Source: Cristatella mucedo
Taxonomy: Eukaryota; Bryozoa; Phylactolaemata; Cristatellidae
Direction: 5' to 3'
Length of the DNA stretch: 58,000 bases
Assembly: GCA_009760855.2 (NCBI GenBank)
Contig: WPIO01000068.1
Coordinates: forward strand, 188,001-246,000
The first letter of the stretch is position 1. The number at the start of each line of letters is the position of its first letter. Below are positions 23,614 to 34,345 of the stretch, one piece after another. The notes beneath the pieces are model-generated. The model made no database searches and was not told the origin of the DNA. It saw nothing but the letters and a program-made list of their open reading frames with translations. A program made the translations under genes and the position numbers.

Positions 23614-23962
23614 GTTAACTCGTTCTGGCGAAAATTCATTACGGCTAAGGGCTGCCACAGCTAACCACTCCCGAAGCAACGTCAAAGTTTTAAAATTATG
23701 CGGCAAAACGAGCGATGCCAAATCAAGTACAATATTAGTGAGCTCTCAACTCAAAGCAAGATATGGCTGAGAGACGGCTCATGCCTCGAAAACTCGTGAG
23801 TTTTGATCCTCGTAAGTCAAATTACCTCTATAGTGAAGGTGAAGAAAACTGAGACAAGTTAATTAGGCCGGATCCATCGATAAATAACTAGGGGGCTGCT
23901 TGGCCGGACGGGAGCTCTAGCTAGGCCGGATCTAGCCTAAAGGCCGGAGTTTGCCGACCTCT
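23614..23962. repeat. ~350-bp dispersed repeat, copy 1 (hAT-like terminus)
   Basis: Shares its whole length with copy 2 (24754-25104): ctaagggctgcc, the ctcaactcaaagcaa block, gagacggctc, then the aggccgga-rich 3' third. It ends in ggagtttgccgacctct, whose reverse complement agaggtcggcaaactcc resembles hAT/Charlie terminal repeats. The opposite end lacks a matching inverted terminus. Confidence 0.6.
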
Positions 23963-23965
23963 AGC

Positions 23966-24165
23966 CCAGACTATCAACAGTTTCTTCAACAGCTCTCAGG
24001 TTAGCTCCTTACAAAACGATAGATTAGATCAGTGAGCCCATCCACAGAAAGGCGAAATTCTCCCAAGAATGCTGACCTTCAATTCCGCTAAGTACCTCAA
24101 TGTCCACATTCAAGCAGGTCACTAGTGATCTAAAAGATTTGATCAAGAAATAAGCCCTGGGAATA
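23966..24165 (+). mobile_element. LINE family A, RT N-terminal fragment, worn
   Basis: tcttcaacagctctcaggttagctcctta and cattcaagcaggtcactagtgatct follow the LINE A segment at 48250-48465 that codes for LLNRSQISSLPDD and AFKQVTSDL. Diverged with gaps. Confidence 0.6.
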
Positions 24166-24225
24166 CTTTCCTGTGCTACAGTATTTTCATACATATCTTG
24201 AAAATAGGATTTATATCTTCTGGTT

Positions 24226-24564
24226 CAGAGGTCGGCAAAGGTTTCGGACTACTGGACTTTTTCAGGAGCTCAAGAAAGCACACTGGGTCAGAAGAAACCG
24301 TGGTCATTGCGCTGGCCCGCCGAAGTGGGCGTGATCAGCCGAACCAACAAGCAAAACGCCGAAACTGACCCACAGACACGTACGGCAATTATAATGGTAG
24401 ACATGTATCACTCCAACCCGGCCATGCGCTTCTGTTTATACAAGCGCCCGACATCAGTTCTAAAAATAAACATGGGCAACAGTTTGAACTGCAACCAGCA
24501 GTAATGAAGGGGAACCAAATCACGACAGCTCCATCAGATCGCGCTTCTTTGCCTTTCTTCTCTC
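24226..24564. other. DNA starting with a hAT-like terminus
   Basis: CAGAGGTCGGCAAAGG at 24226-24241 is the inverted counterpart of ttgccgacctctg at 24741-24753, so 24226-24753 may be one non-autonomous hAT-like element of about 530 bp with a LINE A tail inserted in it. The flanking 8 bp do not match as a target duplication. Confidence 0.35.
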
Positions 24565-24650
24565 TTTGCCGCAAATGTAGAGTGCCTAGAAAAAGATTTG
24601 AGTTCTCTCCGGGGCGCTATATCAAATGTATAATTATTATTATTAATATT
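24565..24650 (+). mobile_element. LINE family A, 3' tail only
   Basis: gcaaatgtagagtgcctagaaaaagatttgagttctc and ggggcgctatatcaaatg followed by (att)n. Inserted within the hAT-like repeat. Confidence 0.8.
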
Positions 24651-24654
24651 AATT

Positions 24655-24753
24655 AGGCCGGATTCAACTATAAATAACTAGGGTGGCGTTAGGCCGGACT
24701 GGATTTCTAGCTAGGGCCTTTCTGGCATATAGGCCGGATTTTGCCGACCTCTG
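24655..24753. repeat. ~350-bp repeat, partial copy (3' third)
   Basis: aggccggattcaactataaataactaggg through ttgccgacctctg. It directly precedes copy 2. Confidence 0.6.
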
Positions 24754-25104
24754 GTTTAACACTTTCTGGCGCAAATCAGTCGCGGCTAAGGGCTGCCGCT
24801 ACTTGCCGTTCGCAAAGAGGTCACAGTTCTAAAAATCATACTACGAAACGCGCGAAACAAAATCAAGCGCAATAACAGTTCGCTCTCAGCTCAAAGCAAA
24901 AAGCGGCCAAGAGACGGCTCGTGCCTTGAAAACTTGTTATTTGGGATACTCGTAAGTCAAAGTGCCTCAATAGGGAAGGGGGGAGAAAACCGCGACAACT
25001 CAATTAGGCTGGATCCATCAATAAATAACTAGAGGGCCGCTAGGCCGTACTGGAGCATTAGCTAGGCCGGATCTGGCCTAAAGACAGGAGTTTTCTGACC
25101 TCTG
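24754..25104. repeat. ~350-bp dispersed repeat, copy 2
   Basis: Full-length match to 23614-23962 with many substitutions; the end reads ttttctgacctctg. Confidence 0.6.
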
Positions 25105-25179
25105 TTCTAGTCGATGTTAGCTAGGCTCTTAAAATCTAGCGTATTATTTAGTCTTATCTAACAATAATTATAGTAATAA

Positions 25180-25390
25180 TAATAATAACACACTTGATAC
25201 AGTGCCCTCGGAGAACTCAACCTCTTTCTAGGCGCTTTATATTTGCGGGAAAGGAATCACGATCGGATGATTAGTGGTAGCATGCTCGATAAACAACAAG
25301 AATAACATGGTTAGGGGTGACTTGCACAGGGTCAGCATGCAAATAAGGTCAGTGGCAGCATGTACAGTGTCAGCACGCAAGAGCACAACA
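25180..25390 (-). mobile_element. LINE family A, tail and 3'UTR
   Basis: Minus-strand (taa)n, tgccctcggagaactcaacc, taggcgctt, then the 3'UTR to the gtgtcagcacgc repeat. Confidence 0.8.
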
Positions 25391-25807
25391 ATACAGAACG
25401 CTGAGATCTGAACGGCTAAATATTTATTCCAATAGTATAGGTGTATAGGTGTTTTCAGGAATTGAGGAAAGATTTTACATTTTTAGTTGCAAAGCAAAAC
25501 CTATTTAATTACTACAGAATTTTGAATATGTGAATTCTAAAGGCTATATTTATTCAGTTTAAAGTCATGCTTGCATTTTTTCTCTATTAGTCCTAACAGT
25601 GGAAGTTTCGAAAGCCCGAAAGATCTTCAATAAATCGCACACAAATAGCATCTCACTAATTGTTATCTAGTGTATATTTTTCAAAATTTCAAGCTCGAAA
25701 GCTACTGCGGTACAGTTAAAGGCCGAAGGAACAAATACGCCTAAGCAAATTTACATTAGATCTAGGGAATACAAATGTTTTTCATAGATCACTGGCATAG
25801 CTCCAGA
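25391..25807. other. unrecognised AT-rich DNA
   Basis: No coding or repeat signal seen. Confidence 0.35.
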
Positions 25808-26041
25808 ATAATAATAATAATAATATTGCACTTGATAAAGCGCCCTCAGAGAACTTAATCTCTTTCTAGGCGCTTTACATTTGCTGCAAAGTGATACGCA
25901 ATAGAATAGTAAGGAAAATCATGCTTGAAAAACAAACAAAATGAATAACATGGTTAGGGGTTACATGCACTGGGTCAGCATGCAAATGTGGTTAGTGGCA
26001 GCATGAACAGTGTCAGCACGCATAAGCACATCGAGGACGAA

Positions 26042-26527
26042 TCACAAAGACCCACTAAATGCTGTCCTAAATAGGTATGTTTTTAAGTTTCTTTTAAATG
26101 TGGTCAGGTCAGGGGATGTTCTGATGCAGGTCGGGAGGGAGTTCCAGGCTGTGGGAGCATACGAGCTAAATGCACGGTCTCCAAAGGATTTAAGGTTTGT
26201 ACGAGGTATTTCTAGACTGTTGGATTCCGAAAAGCGAGTGGTACGATGCTTTGCCTGATGGGGTAGTATATCTGAAAGATAAGCTGGAGCCATAGAATGA
26301 AGAGACCTAAAAGTGAGCGACAAAACCTTGAAGTCAATCCGTTGCTTGACTGGTAACCAGTGCAGGTCGGCGAGAAGTGGAGTAATGTGGCAACTGCGAC
26401 GCTCACGACAGACAAGCCTAGCTGCAGAGTTTTGCACCAGCTGCAATCGCCTGATCGCACATGCTGGTAGGCCAGTAAGCAGTGAGTTGCAGAAGTCGAG
26501 ACGAGATGTCACGAATGCATGGACCAA
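26042..26527 (-). pseudogene. LINE A RT C-terminal domain (161 aa)
   Basis: Begins LVHAFVTSRLDFCNSLL-type sequence, then IRRLQLVQNSAARLVC, CHITPLLADLHWLPVKQRI and the SYAPTAWNSLPT block, ending in LFRTAFSGSL. This is the usual C-terminal region after the thumb of L2/CR1 RTs. It is the downstream half of an ORF2 split by a frameshift. Confidence 0.85.
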
Positions 26528-26547
26528 CTTGGACGTGGTATCCTTAT

Positions 26548-27207
26548 CTAAACAAGCCCTAATTTTAGCAATGTTATGAAGCTGAAAATAGGCTGATTTG
26601 ACTGTGGAGCTGATGTGTGGTCGTCTAACGAGAGGTCGCTTTGGAATATGACACCTAGATTTCGAGCTGATGCAACTGGAGATATGCTGGCAGAGCCAAT
26701 TTTGAAAGTCAGCCTTTCCAATTTCTGAATAACACTAGGTTTGCCCATAACTAGTAAGTTAGTTTTATCATCGTTTAGTTTTAGAAAATTTGCTGCCATC
26801 CATGATCGGATGTCATCAATGCATGCAGCAAGTGAGTTGAGAGAATTTGAGGTGCTCGAAGGCTGGGAGGGATCAAAGCAAAGGTACAACTGAGTGTCAT
26901 CCGCATAGAAGTGAAAGCCTAGATTGTGCTTGGCAATCACATCAGCGAGAGGGAGAGTATAAACGGTGAAAAGGACCGGACCTAGCACAGAGCCCTGAGG
27001 TACTCCATATTTTAGAGGTACTTCAGATGATCTTTGTCCATTCACGTCAACACTCTGGAGTCTCCCACTGAGATAGGACCTGAACCAATGCAAAGCAGTG
27101 CCAGTGATGCCCAGGCGAGATGAGAGGCGCTCTAGAAGTACTTTGTGATCGATGGTATCAAAAGCTGCCGAAAGATCGAGCAAAACAAGAAGAGACACTC
27201 TACCCAT
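26548..27207 (-). pseudogene. LINE A reverse transcriptase palm (219 aa)
   Basis: The RT copies LINE RNA into DNA at a nicked target. Motif A is LLDLSAAFDTIDH at residues 9-21 with the catalytic Asp at 11, motif B is [10 protein letters not shown] at 68-77, and motif C is YADD at 101-104, followed by LKLNDDKTNLLVMG. All catalytic residues are kept. The frame leaves the RT consensus after LSLDDH because of an indel near 26610 and ends in unrelated residues. The protein is also 5'-truncated at motif A, so it cannot be active. Confidence 0.85.
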
Positions 27208-27213
27208 GTCAGA

Positions 27214-28149
27214 AGACTAATAAATATATTTAAGAAGCTGTGAACTCGTGTGTGAGAAGCAAAAAGGAAAGCTTCACAATTAGTATTGTTTTATTATCAG
27301 AGTAGAAACGGTAGCAAACCAGTTTACATATGAGACCACAGTGAGCCAGCACACCAAATACCAATTGGTCTTACGAACTTGCAGTTAGTAAAACTCACAT
27401 CACCTCACGTTCAAAAGATCAAATTGCACTGAAATAAGACTAGATCACAAGACCGCGTGTTAAAATATGAAAGTTAAACACCTAATCTAATACTTATACA
27501 GTGCACGGTAATTGCCGGTGGCTGAAAGATAGCCTTAAGGGGGAAGGTCCGTTTTATGTGAGTTTCCACTTTTTATAAAATCAAACTGAAAACTCCATCA
27601 CCATGATAATTGAGTTCAGCAATGGTATATCGAACCAGACAAAATAGCCGTAGACAAGTTCTCTGCCTTAACTATTTTGATTGAAGTTATTCAAAGTCAG
27701 TCTTAATGAATGAGCAATGATGTATTCCATCCGGTTCATATACGTACGTAACTTAACGTAATTAATTCATATTTATTGTAGTGGGGAAAAGCCTTCACAA
27801 ACTTACCGTGTAAATTTTTCAAATGATGTGCAAAGTTACTTAGCAGCTAATAGGTTTCGTGAAGTCAGCCAAAAAGGAGCTCTACAATTACAAATATGCA
27901 TACCTCATAGTACGCGAACCTAGTAAATTTCCCTCGGCTCTCTATGCGTTTTTGTTGCACCGTTTTCTAAGGCTCTGAGGACTTTGTCACTAGAAAATCA
28001 GTCTTTGCTTTCTCCTCATATAATAAAGGTAGCTTTCGATGTATGTATTAATGTAGTTTATGCAAGAAAACTTTGAAGAGGTTTTAAGACTACTGAACGA
28101 TTAAACTTTAAAAAATTAATAAAGAAATCCTGACACTAAGTCACCCTCG
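27214..28149. other. unrecognised AT-rich DNA
   Basis: No feature recognised. Confidence 0.35.
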
Positions 28150-28950
28150 CTAGGTCCACACATGCCCAGACACACCTGAAGTCTTTCTTAAACTGAATGC
28201 TGATAAAGCCAACTTACGAGTAATGGGAGCACCAAGTGTGATGTGTAAGAACAGGTGTGAGCACAGTGTGATAAACAAATTGGAAAGGCTGACGCTCAAA
28301 ATCGGCTCTGCCGCTATATCTCCTGTTGAATCTGCACAAAATCTCATTTTACAAAGTAACCTTTCATGAGACAGTTGCCACATCACACCACTTCTCGCCG
28401 ACCTGCAGTTGGCTCTCAGTCAAGCAACGCATTGAGTTCAAGGTTTTTTTGCTCGCTTATAGGTCCCTTCATTCTTTGGCTCTAGCTTACCTATCAGATC
28501 TACTGCCCCCACGAGGCTAAGCATAGTGTCATCGGCTTTTCGAAATCTAACTGTTTAGCTATACCTCGTACAAACCTCAAGTTCTTTGGAGACCATGCCT
28601 ATAGTTCGTATGCTCCCAAAGCCTGGAACTCAGCCAAGACTTCCGTCACGACATCCCCTGACTTGACCACACATAAAAAGAACTTAAAAATGCATCTATT
28701 TGTGACAGCGTTTGGTGGTTCCCTGTGATTTTTCTTATATGTTCTTATGTGTGCTGACACATTACACGCTGCCACTAACCACATTTGCATGCTGACTCTG
28801 TGCATGTCACCCCTAACCATGTCATTCTTGTTTTCAATGAGCATGCAACCACTAATCATTCTATCTTCCTGCTTTTTGGGCCAATTTAAAGCGCCTTGAA
28901 AGAAATTGAGTTTTCTAAGGGCGTGATATCAAACATATTAGTACTTGTAT
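28150..28950 (+). mobile_element. LINE family A with internal deletion
   Basis: The + strand keeps the FLKLNADKANLRVMG-type block (about 28183-28230) and ARNLxxxLQSNLS-like sequence, then jumps at about 28365 straight to CHITPLLADLQL, losing some 80 codons. The 3'UTR and tail (gccttgaaagaaattgag) end near 28950. Confidence 0.8.
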
Positions 28951-29354
28951 TATTATACCTAAATAATAATAATTTTCACCATAAATTTTAGCATCACTTA
29001 GAATAACCTTGTGCATCTCTTTAACGATTGATATGTTAAAATGTAAATGTTCCGATAAATTAGTTACTACAGCCAATTGCTTTGCTAAAACTGTAATCCT
29101 AGTGTTGAAAAAACTGCAAGTACGAATCTATTTTCTAATTTTTTAATTATAATATAAGCAGCCGTAGTAAAGAAATGTTCACGCGTTTCTTTCACGTATT
29201 GGTGCATGTCAAGATAATCATCTCGTTTTTTATGCAGATTCCTAAATGTATGAAAATGTTTGGGCTGCAAGTAGGCGTGTCTTCATTTTAGATTCAACTG
29301 TTAGATATTGGATTATTGCTAAGGAGCACTAAGACGATAGATTTCCATTCCGTG
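28951..29354. other. unrecognised AT-rich DNA
   Basis: A 61-residue minus frame at 29085-29270 has no family match. Confidence 0.35.
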
Positions 29355-30146
29355 TTAATGTAATGTAATGTATTTCCGTCTGTAACTCCACAAAGCCATA
29401 AAGACTATGAGGGTGTAACGCAGGAGAGTTGTGTATAACGCACTCACAGCCAACGCGGCTTTCGGTGCGTATTTGGTAGCCATCTCAGGCAACAAAGAGA
29501 AAGTGGGAAGCATAGCAGAGTCAGGAGAGCAGTTGAGGTAGTGAGTAGCATGGAAGAAGCAGCTCAGGACCGCTGAAAAGGATGAGCCATAGTCGTCAGC
29601 AGGAGAGCAGTTGTCGTTGCATAAGAATTGCGGAAGTGAGTTCCGCAGCCTAGGACCTGCTGAGCTTAAGCTTCTGTCGCCAACGGCCTTAAAGCGGACG
29701 AATGGGACAGCTAATTTATTGTCCACACAGGACCTCAGGGACGAAACAGGCTGAAACTGATGCAGCAGTTCAGCTAGGTACGAAGGAGCTAAGCCGTGGC
29801 GGGCCTTGTGGGTCAGCGTAAGAACTTTGCTCTGTATCCTTTGCTCAACCGGCAACCATCCTAGCTCTTTCAGCAGAGGTGACACGTGCTCAAACCGCTG
29901 GGACTTGAAGACCAGCCTTGAAGCCATATTCATAGTCCGCTGTAGTGGCCTAATAGCTTTCTTTGGCAGCCCAGCCAAAAGGGAATTACAATAATCAAGC
30001 CGAGACAGAACTAAAGAGCTAGTTAAATTTTTTACAAGCCACTGTGGGAGACAGCTTCTAATCTTGGAAAGGGATCGGATGTGATGGCTAGCTGTAGAGG
30101 CCGTCTTCTGAATAAAGCTTTTGAAATTGAGGCAGCTGTCGAACAC
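29355..30146 (-). pseudogene. LINE B RT C-terminal region (263 aa)
   Basis: Longest family B frame. Order: FDSCLNFKSFIQKTAS (1-17), RSLSKIRSCLPQWLV, LVLSRLDYCNSLLAGLPKKAIRPLQ, LLKELGWLPVEQRI, KARHGLAPSYLAELLHQ and RLRNSLPQFLCNDN. The last ~60 codons continue into what is 3'UTR in other copies, so the true stop was probably lost. Homologous to the LINE A C-terminus but only loosely similar in sequence. Confidence 0.8.
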
Positions 30147-30405
30147 GACACCTAGATTGCGAGCACGTGGTGAAGGTCGCCCAATAGCATCGCCTATTAG
30201 AACAGCAAAGCCTTTTAATCCAGCTACACGCTAAGGGTGTCCTATGAGCAGCAGTTCGGTTTTATCGTCATTTAGTTTCAGGAAGTTTTCCGACATCCAG
30301 GATCGAATATCGGCAAGGCAAGCATTCAGTTTCTCAGTTGCTGCAGCAGATTCCGACAGTTTGAATGACAAATACAACTAAGTATCGTCAGCATAGAAGT
30401 GATCA
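29355..30405 (-). mobile_element. LINE family B, best copy
   Basis: Minus strand from the attac-type tail at 29355 up to the YADD-equivalent block at about 30385-30400 (tcgtcagcatagaagtg). A shift near 30150 separates the palm remnant from the 263-residue C-terminal frame (29355-30146). The endonuclease is absent. Confidence 0.85.
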
Positions 30406-30409
30406 TGTC

Positions 30410-30470
30410 TTCTTAAACAGAAAATGTAAAATGCCTAGAAGTAGATTTAGCACTCTGGTTTTTTTAATAT
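30410..30470 (+). mobile_element. worn LINE A tail
   Basis: cagaaaatgtaaaatgcctagaagtagattt resembles the LINE A tail, but the second stem arm is lost. Confidence 0.4.
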
Positions 30471-30629
30471 ATTTTAATTTTATTGTTACTGTTATTTATT
30501 TGACCTTTGTATCGAGCAGATAACTATCACCTGCCTTAAAACGGATAAGTCCAGTGACAATCATTGTCATTAAAAATTAACCATCCAATTTTAACATGAT
30601 TTAATAGGATTGGTAAGCCATTTATATTA

Positions 30630-30745
30630 ATAATAAAAATAATACACTTGATAAAGCACCCCGGAGAACTCAATCTCTTTCTAGGCGCTTTACATCTGCT
30701 GCAAAGGGAAACGCAATTGAATGGTGAGTAATATCATGCATGTTG
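30630..30745 (-). mobile_element. LINE family A, tail and short 3'UTR
   Basis: (aat)n, gataaagcaccccggagaac, taggcgctttacatctgctgcaaagg, ending about 30745. A second LINE A starts about 60 bp farther on in the same orientation. Confidence 0.8.
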
Positions 30746-30804
30746 TCAGATAAACTGGATTTGGTAATAATTTGTGATGGCAAAGTGCAGTTGTATGAGA
30801 ACAT

Positions 30805-32035
30805 TTAATAATAATAATAACAATAAGTCACTTGATAAAGCACCCTCAGAGAACCTTATCTCTCTGTAGGCGCTTTACATTTGCTGTAAAGTGAAATGCA
30901 ATTGAATGGTAATTAAAATTATTCTTGAAAAAACAAACGAAATGAATAATATGGTTAGGGGTGACATGCACAGGGTCAGCATGCAAACGTGGTTAGTGGC
31001 AGCATGCACAGTGTCAGCACGTATAAGCACATCAAGGACGAATCACAGGGACCCACTAAATGCTGTCCTAAATAGGTGTTTTTTTAGGTTCCTTTTAAAT
31101 GTGGTCAGGTCAGGGGATGTTCTGATGCAGGTCGAGAGGAAGTTCCAGTCTTTGGGAGCATATGAACTAAATGCACGATCTCCAAAGGATTTAAGGTTTG
31201 TATTAGGTATTTCTAGACTGTTGGATTCCGAAAAGCGGGTGGCACGATGCTTGGCCTGATGGGGTAGTATATCTGAAAGATAGGCTGGAGCCATAGAATG
31301 AAGGGACCTAAAAGTGAGCGACAAAACCTTGAAGTCAATCCGTTGCTTGACTGGTAGCCAGTGCAGGTCGGCGAGAAGTGGAGTAATGTGGCAACTGCGA
31401 CGCTCACGACAGACAAGTCTAGCTGCAGAGTTTTGCACCAGCTGCAATCGCCTGATCGCACATGCTGGTAGGCCAGTAAGCAGTGAGTTGCAGAAGTCGA
31501 GACGGGATGTCACGAATGCATGGACCAACTTGGACGTGGTATCTCTATCTAAACAAGCCCGAATTTTAGCAATGTTATGAAACTAAAAATAGACGGATTT
31601 GACTGTGGAGCTGATATGGTCGTCTAACGAGAGGTCGTTTTGGAATATGACATCTAGATTTCGAGCTGATTCAACTGGAGATATGCTGGCAGAGCCAATT
31701 TTGAGAGTCAGCCTTTCCAATCTCTGGATGACACTGGGTTTGCCCATAACTGGTAAGTTCGTTTTATCATCGTTAAGTTTTAGAAAATTTGCTGCCATCC
31801 ATGTGCGGATGTCATCAATGCATGCAGCTAGTGAGTTAAAGAGAATTTGAGGTGCTCGAAGGCTGGGAGGGATCAAAGCAAAGGTACAACTGAGTGTCAT
31901 CCGCATAGAAGTGAAAGCCTAGATTGTGCTTGGCCATCACATCAGCAAGAGGCAGAGTATAAATCGTGAAAATAACTGGACCTAGCACTGAGCCCTGAGG
32001 TACTCCATATTTCAGATGTACTTCAGATAATCATT
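30805..32035 (-). mobile_element. LINE family A, young 5'-truncated copy
   Basis: Minus strand, (aat)n tail to RT motif B region (about 32030). Frames 31043-31528 (C-terminal 161 aa) and 31583-31906 (palm-thumb, LKLNDDKTNLPVMG) are split by a stop near 31580. The YADD codons are present near 31900-31910 in a shifted frame. Confidence 0.9.
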
Positions 32036-32146
32036 TGGTTTAGAGAGTGACCCTTTATGTGAGTATGGCCATGGACATGAGCCACAAGAGACAATTAGTC
32101 AGACAGTGCACACAATTTCGTGCTGAAAGCGTCAGATAAGTTATAT

Positions 32147-32147
<1 letters not shown>

Positions 32148-32209
<62 letters not shown>
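32148..32209. repeat. (CA)n(TA)n microsatellite
   Basis: About 38 bp of ca repeats followed by ta repeats. It lies exactly at the 3' end of the minus-strand SINE-I and is probably its expanded tail. Confidence 0.9.
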
Positions 32210-32339
32210 ATTCATTTGTATAGCGCTGCAAGAGCACTTAATCTATATTCGGGCGCTTCACGTAGGCCTCGGGGCTCGAGCCTATGACCTCAACCAGACC
32301 TTGGTCCGGCCGAGCACTTTTACAGCTGGACCAAACCAG
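32210..32339 (-). mobile_element. SINE-I, tRNA-derived, LINE A-type tail
   Basis: Minus strand: box A region ggtttggtccagctg, box B GGGGCTCGAGCC on the + strand at about 32270-32282, and tail gaagcgcccgaatatagatt then agcgctatacaaatgaa. It sits at the inner edge of a LINE endonuclease fragment. Confidence 0.75.
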
Positions 32340-33750
32340 TTATCGAAACGAATGTTGAAATCTCCCATAACGAGGAAGAACCTGTTTCTAGCACACAGAA
32401 TCGAAATGAGTTCAGATAAATCTGAAATGAAGGAGAACTTGGTACCTGGTGGACGATAGACTACTGCAACCATTGGTAGCTTGTTGTCCGGTGAATTCCA
32501 AATTGCAATTTCGCAAGACTGATTCGAGGGTACTGTAAACAGCTACAAATTAAAGGACGTGCGGATAATAATAGCGTGACTTCACCTCCAGCTTTTAAAG
32601 TTCTAGGGATGTGCAAGAAGGAAAAGCCAGCTGGGGTCGCGTTGTTAATAATCGAGTATTTTATTTATATTAGCCAAGTTTTGGTTTAAGGCAAGCAGGT
32701 CGAGGCCTTTTTCATAAATAAGGTTTCTTATTGATAACAGCTTATTGTTCGTTGAACGAGGATTCCAAAGACAAGCGTTACATTTGGCCGCCGGAGTTAT
32801 AACAGGCCTGATGACCAGTTAGTTAGAGTTTTTACCAGCAATATACTTTGCGGGAGATTGTGCTGGGCGGTTCGAGCTAATGCTCGACATACTAAACGAG
32901 CGTTTCCTCAGCTACTGCCCCCCAGCGTCGTGTCCGTGGCACTTTTAAACTCCTTTGAATTGCCTGCTTTGGCCACATAATATATGTGTTTGAGCTCTTC
33001 TGGCGACTTCTTGATGGGCATCTGACGGTGCTCGCTTGCATATATTGCTGCTACTTTATCAATTCGATTAATAGGCTTTTGTACAACGTGAAGGAGATGG
33101 AAAATACCGAGAACCCTAAAAATTCTACATAGTCGGGCAGGTCAGTTACAACCGCGAAGGGGGTAACACCATTCTAATGTTATATGCCGTGAAGGACAGT
33201 TTTGCTTCAGATATAGCTCATTTTAAAAGTTTGCATGCATCATCTGGGAAGTGAGTTAGCGTTTGCGAAGTCGGTAGTCAATTACGCGAAGCTTGTCTAC
33301 ATTCTCAATTTGCTAAGAGAAAACCTCTTCTTTGGGCAAAAAATATAGTAAGTCGTTTACAGAGAGCTCAGGCTTAAATCCGTTAGACTGCTACAATTCG
33401 GGTAGGGATGTATAAAGTAAGGAAAGCAAATATCCCTTTTTTGATCTGACAAAGAAGGCTGTACGTGCATCGGCTACGTAGCGAAGCATACTTACCCAAT
33501 TGCCTGCAGCCTTGGGTCAAATAAAGAGAGAAAGAAATGTCACTGTAAGGGGGTACTTCAGCCAAAATGGCGTTGGAGCCTGCACCGCATACAGAGCATC
33601 ATGATCCGATATGTCTACTGAGCCCTTCTTCAAAACGAGGTTGCGTTGGCACATTGTGGACTGGGTTATATTTTCCAGCCCAACAACGATCTTAAACAAC
33701 CAGGAGCCAAAGTTTTTAACAATTAATCAGAATAGAATTATATTACCTTC
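32340..33750 (-). mobile_element. LINE 5' part: ORF1-like end and AP-endonuclease domain
   Basis: This is the only place where the 5' half of an L2/CR1-type LINE is seen. Minus-strand frames from about 32780 downward give CLWNPRSTNNKLLSIRNL (the usual first endonuclease block) and, at 32345-32473, VAVVYRPPGTKF and VMGDFNIRFD (APE-type endonuclease core). Upstream (33000-32900) a stretch with ASEHRQMPIKKSPEEL could be the end of ORF1. Stops interrupt all frames. I cannot tell whether it belongs to family A or B. Confidence 0.65.
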
Positions 33751-33803
33751 CCGTGACGGTTATAGACTGGCCAAGTCAGTCTCCTGACCTTAAACCAATA
33801 CAG

Positions 33804-33839
33804 CATATGAGCATATGCTCATATGCATATGAGCATATG
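33804..33839. repeat. overlapping perfect palindromes
   Basis: 33804-33825 and 33812-33839 are each perfectly self-complementary, built from catatg and gagcatatg units. Confidence 0.85.
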
Positions 33840-34179
33840 AGTAAGAAGTAGAGCACCCCTTACGGCAGCTGGCCAATCTTTTCTCGACTATTTATGAGCT
33901 TTTAGATTGCTTGCGACTAGCCTGGAGTAGCAGAACGGTCGATGCTTGCGAGTGCTTGATTAGCTCAATGCCTCGGGCAAGTTGGACCGGACCGGTCGCT
34001 GTGAGTAAGGAAGGTTCAACATCATAGTACCCAATAAATTAAGTGTGATTAGTGATAATTACGAGAACATTTTGCTTTTACTTATTCCCACCAGTGACCA
34101 TACTTTTTTTTCACAATCATTGGATATTTACACGACATACTTGGTAAGTGGGGAACCGTCATGGAGGCTGCCCCAGACA
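33840..34179. other. unrecognised DNA
   Basis: No coding or repeat signal. Confidence 0.35.
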
Positions 34180-34345
34180 TCCAGATAAAAAAATACTATC
34201 TCGTTTAACGGACTCATTTTTATGGCGACAGAAGAGCCTTTATGGCTATCTCGACCGCTTTCAGCAGCGACGAAGGATCGCCAGCCGCAGGATTCTAACT
34301 AACAACCTCGAGACCAAGGTGTAAAAAGCAACCGCCTTACTTAAT
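34180..34345 (-). mobile_element. SINE-II, tRNA-derived
   Basis: Reverse complement matches the copy at 39131: gtaaggcggttgctttttac (box A side) and gccataaaggctcttctgtcgcc in the body. Box B is mutated. Confidence 0.65.

Larger units (their letters stand above)
25808..27213 (-). mobile_element. LINE family A, longest young copy
   Basis: Minus strand, from (taa)n at 25808 to the start of RT motif A at about 27207. One frame (26548-27207) carries motifs A to E and the next (26042-26527) the thumb and C-terminus. A 1-2 base change near 26610 separates them. The C-terminal frame is nearly the same as those at 31043-31528 and 36090-36575, so this belongs to a recently active subfamily. Endonuclease and the N-terminal RT are missing by 5' truncation. 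Confidence 0.9.

Noticed and set aside
23966-25104. CRISPR-like repeat-spacer array
   Set aside because: The repeat is ~350 bp, with diverged copies and transposon ends; this is not a CRISPR pattern and the DNA is eukaryotic.
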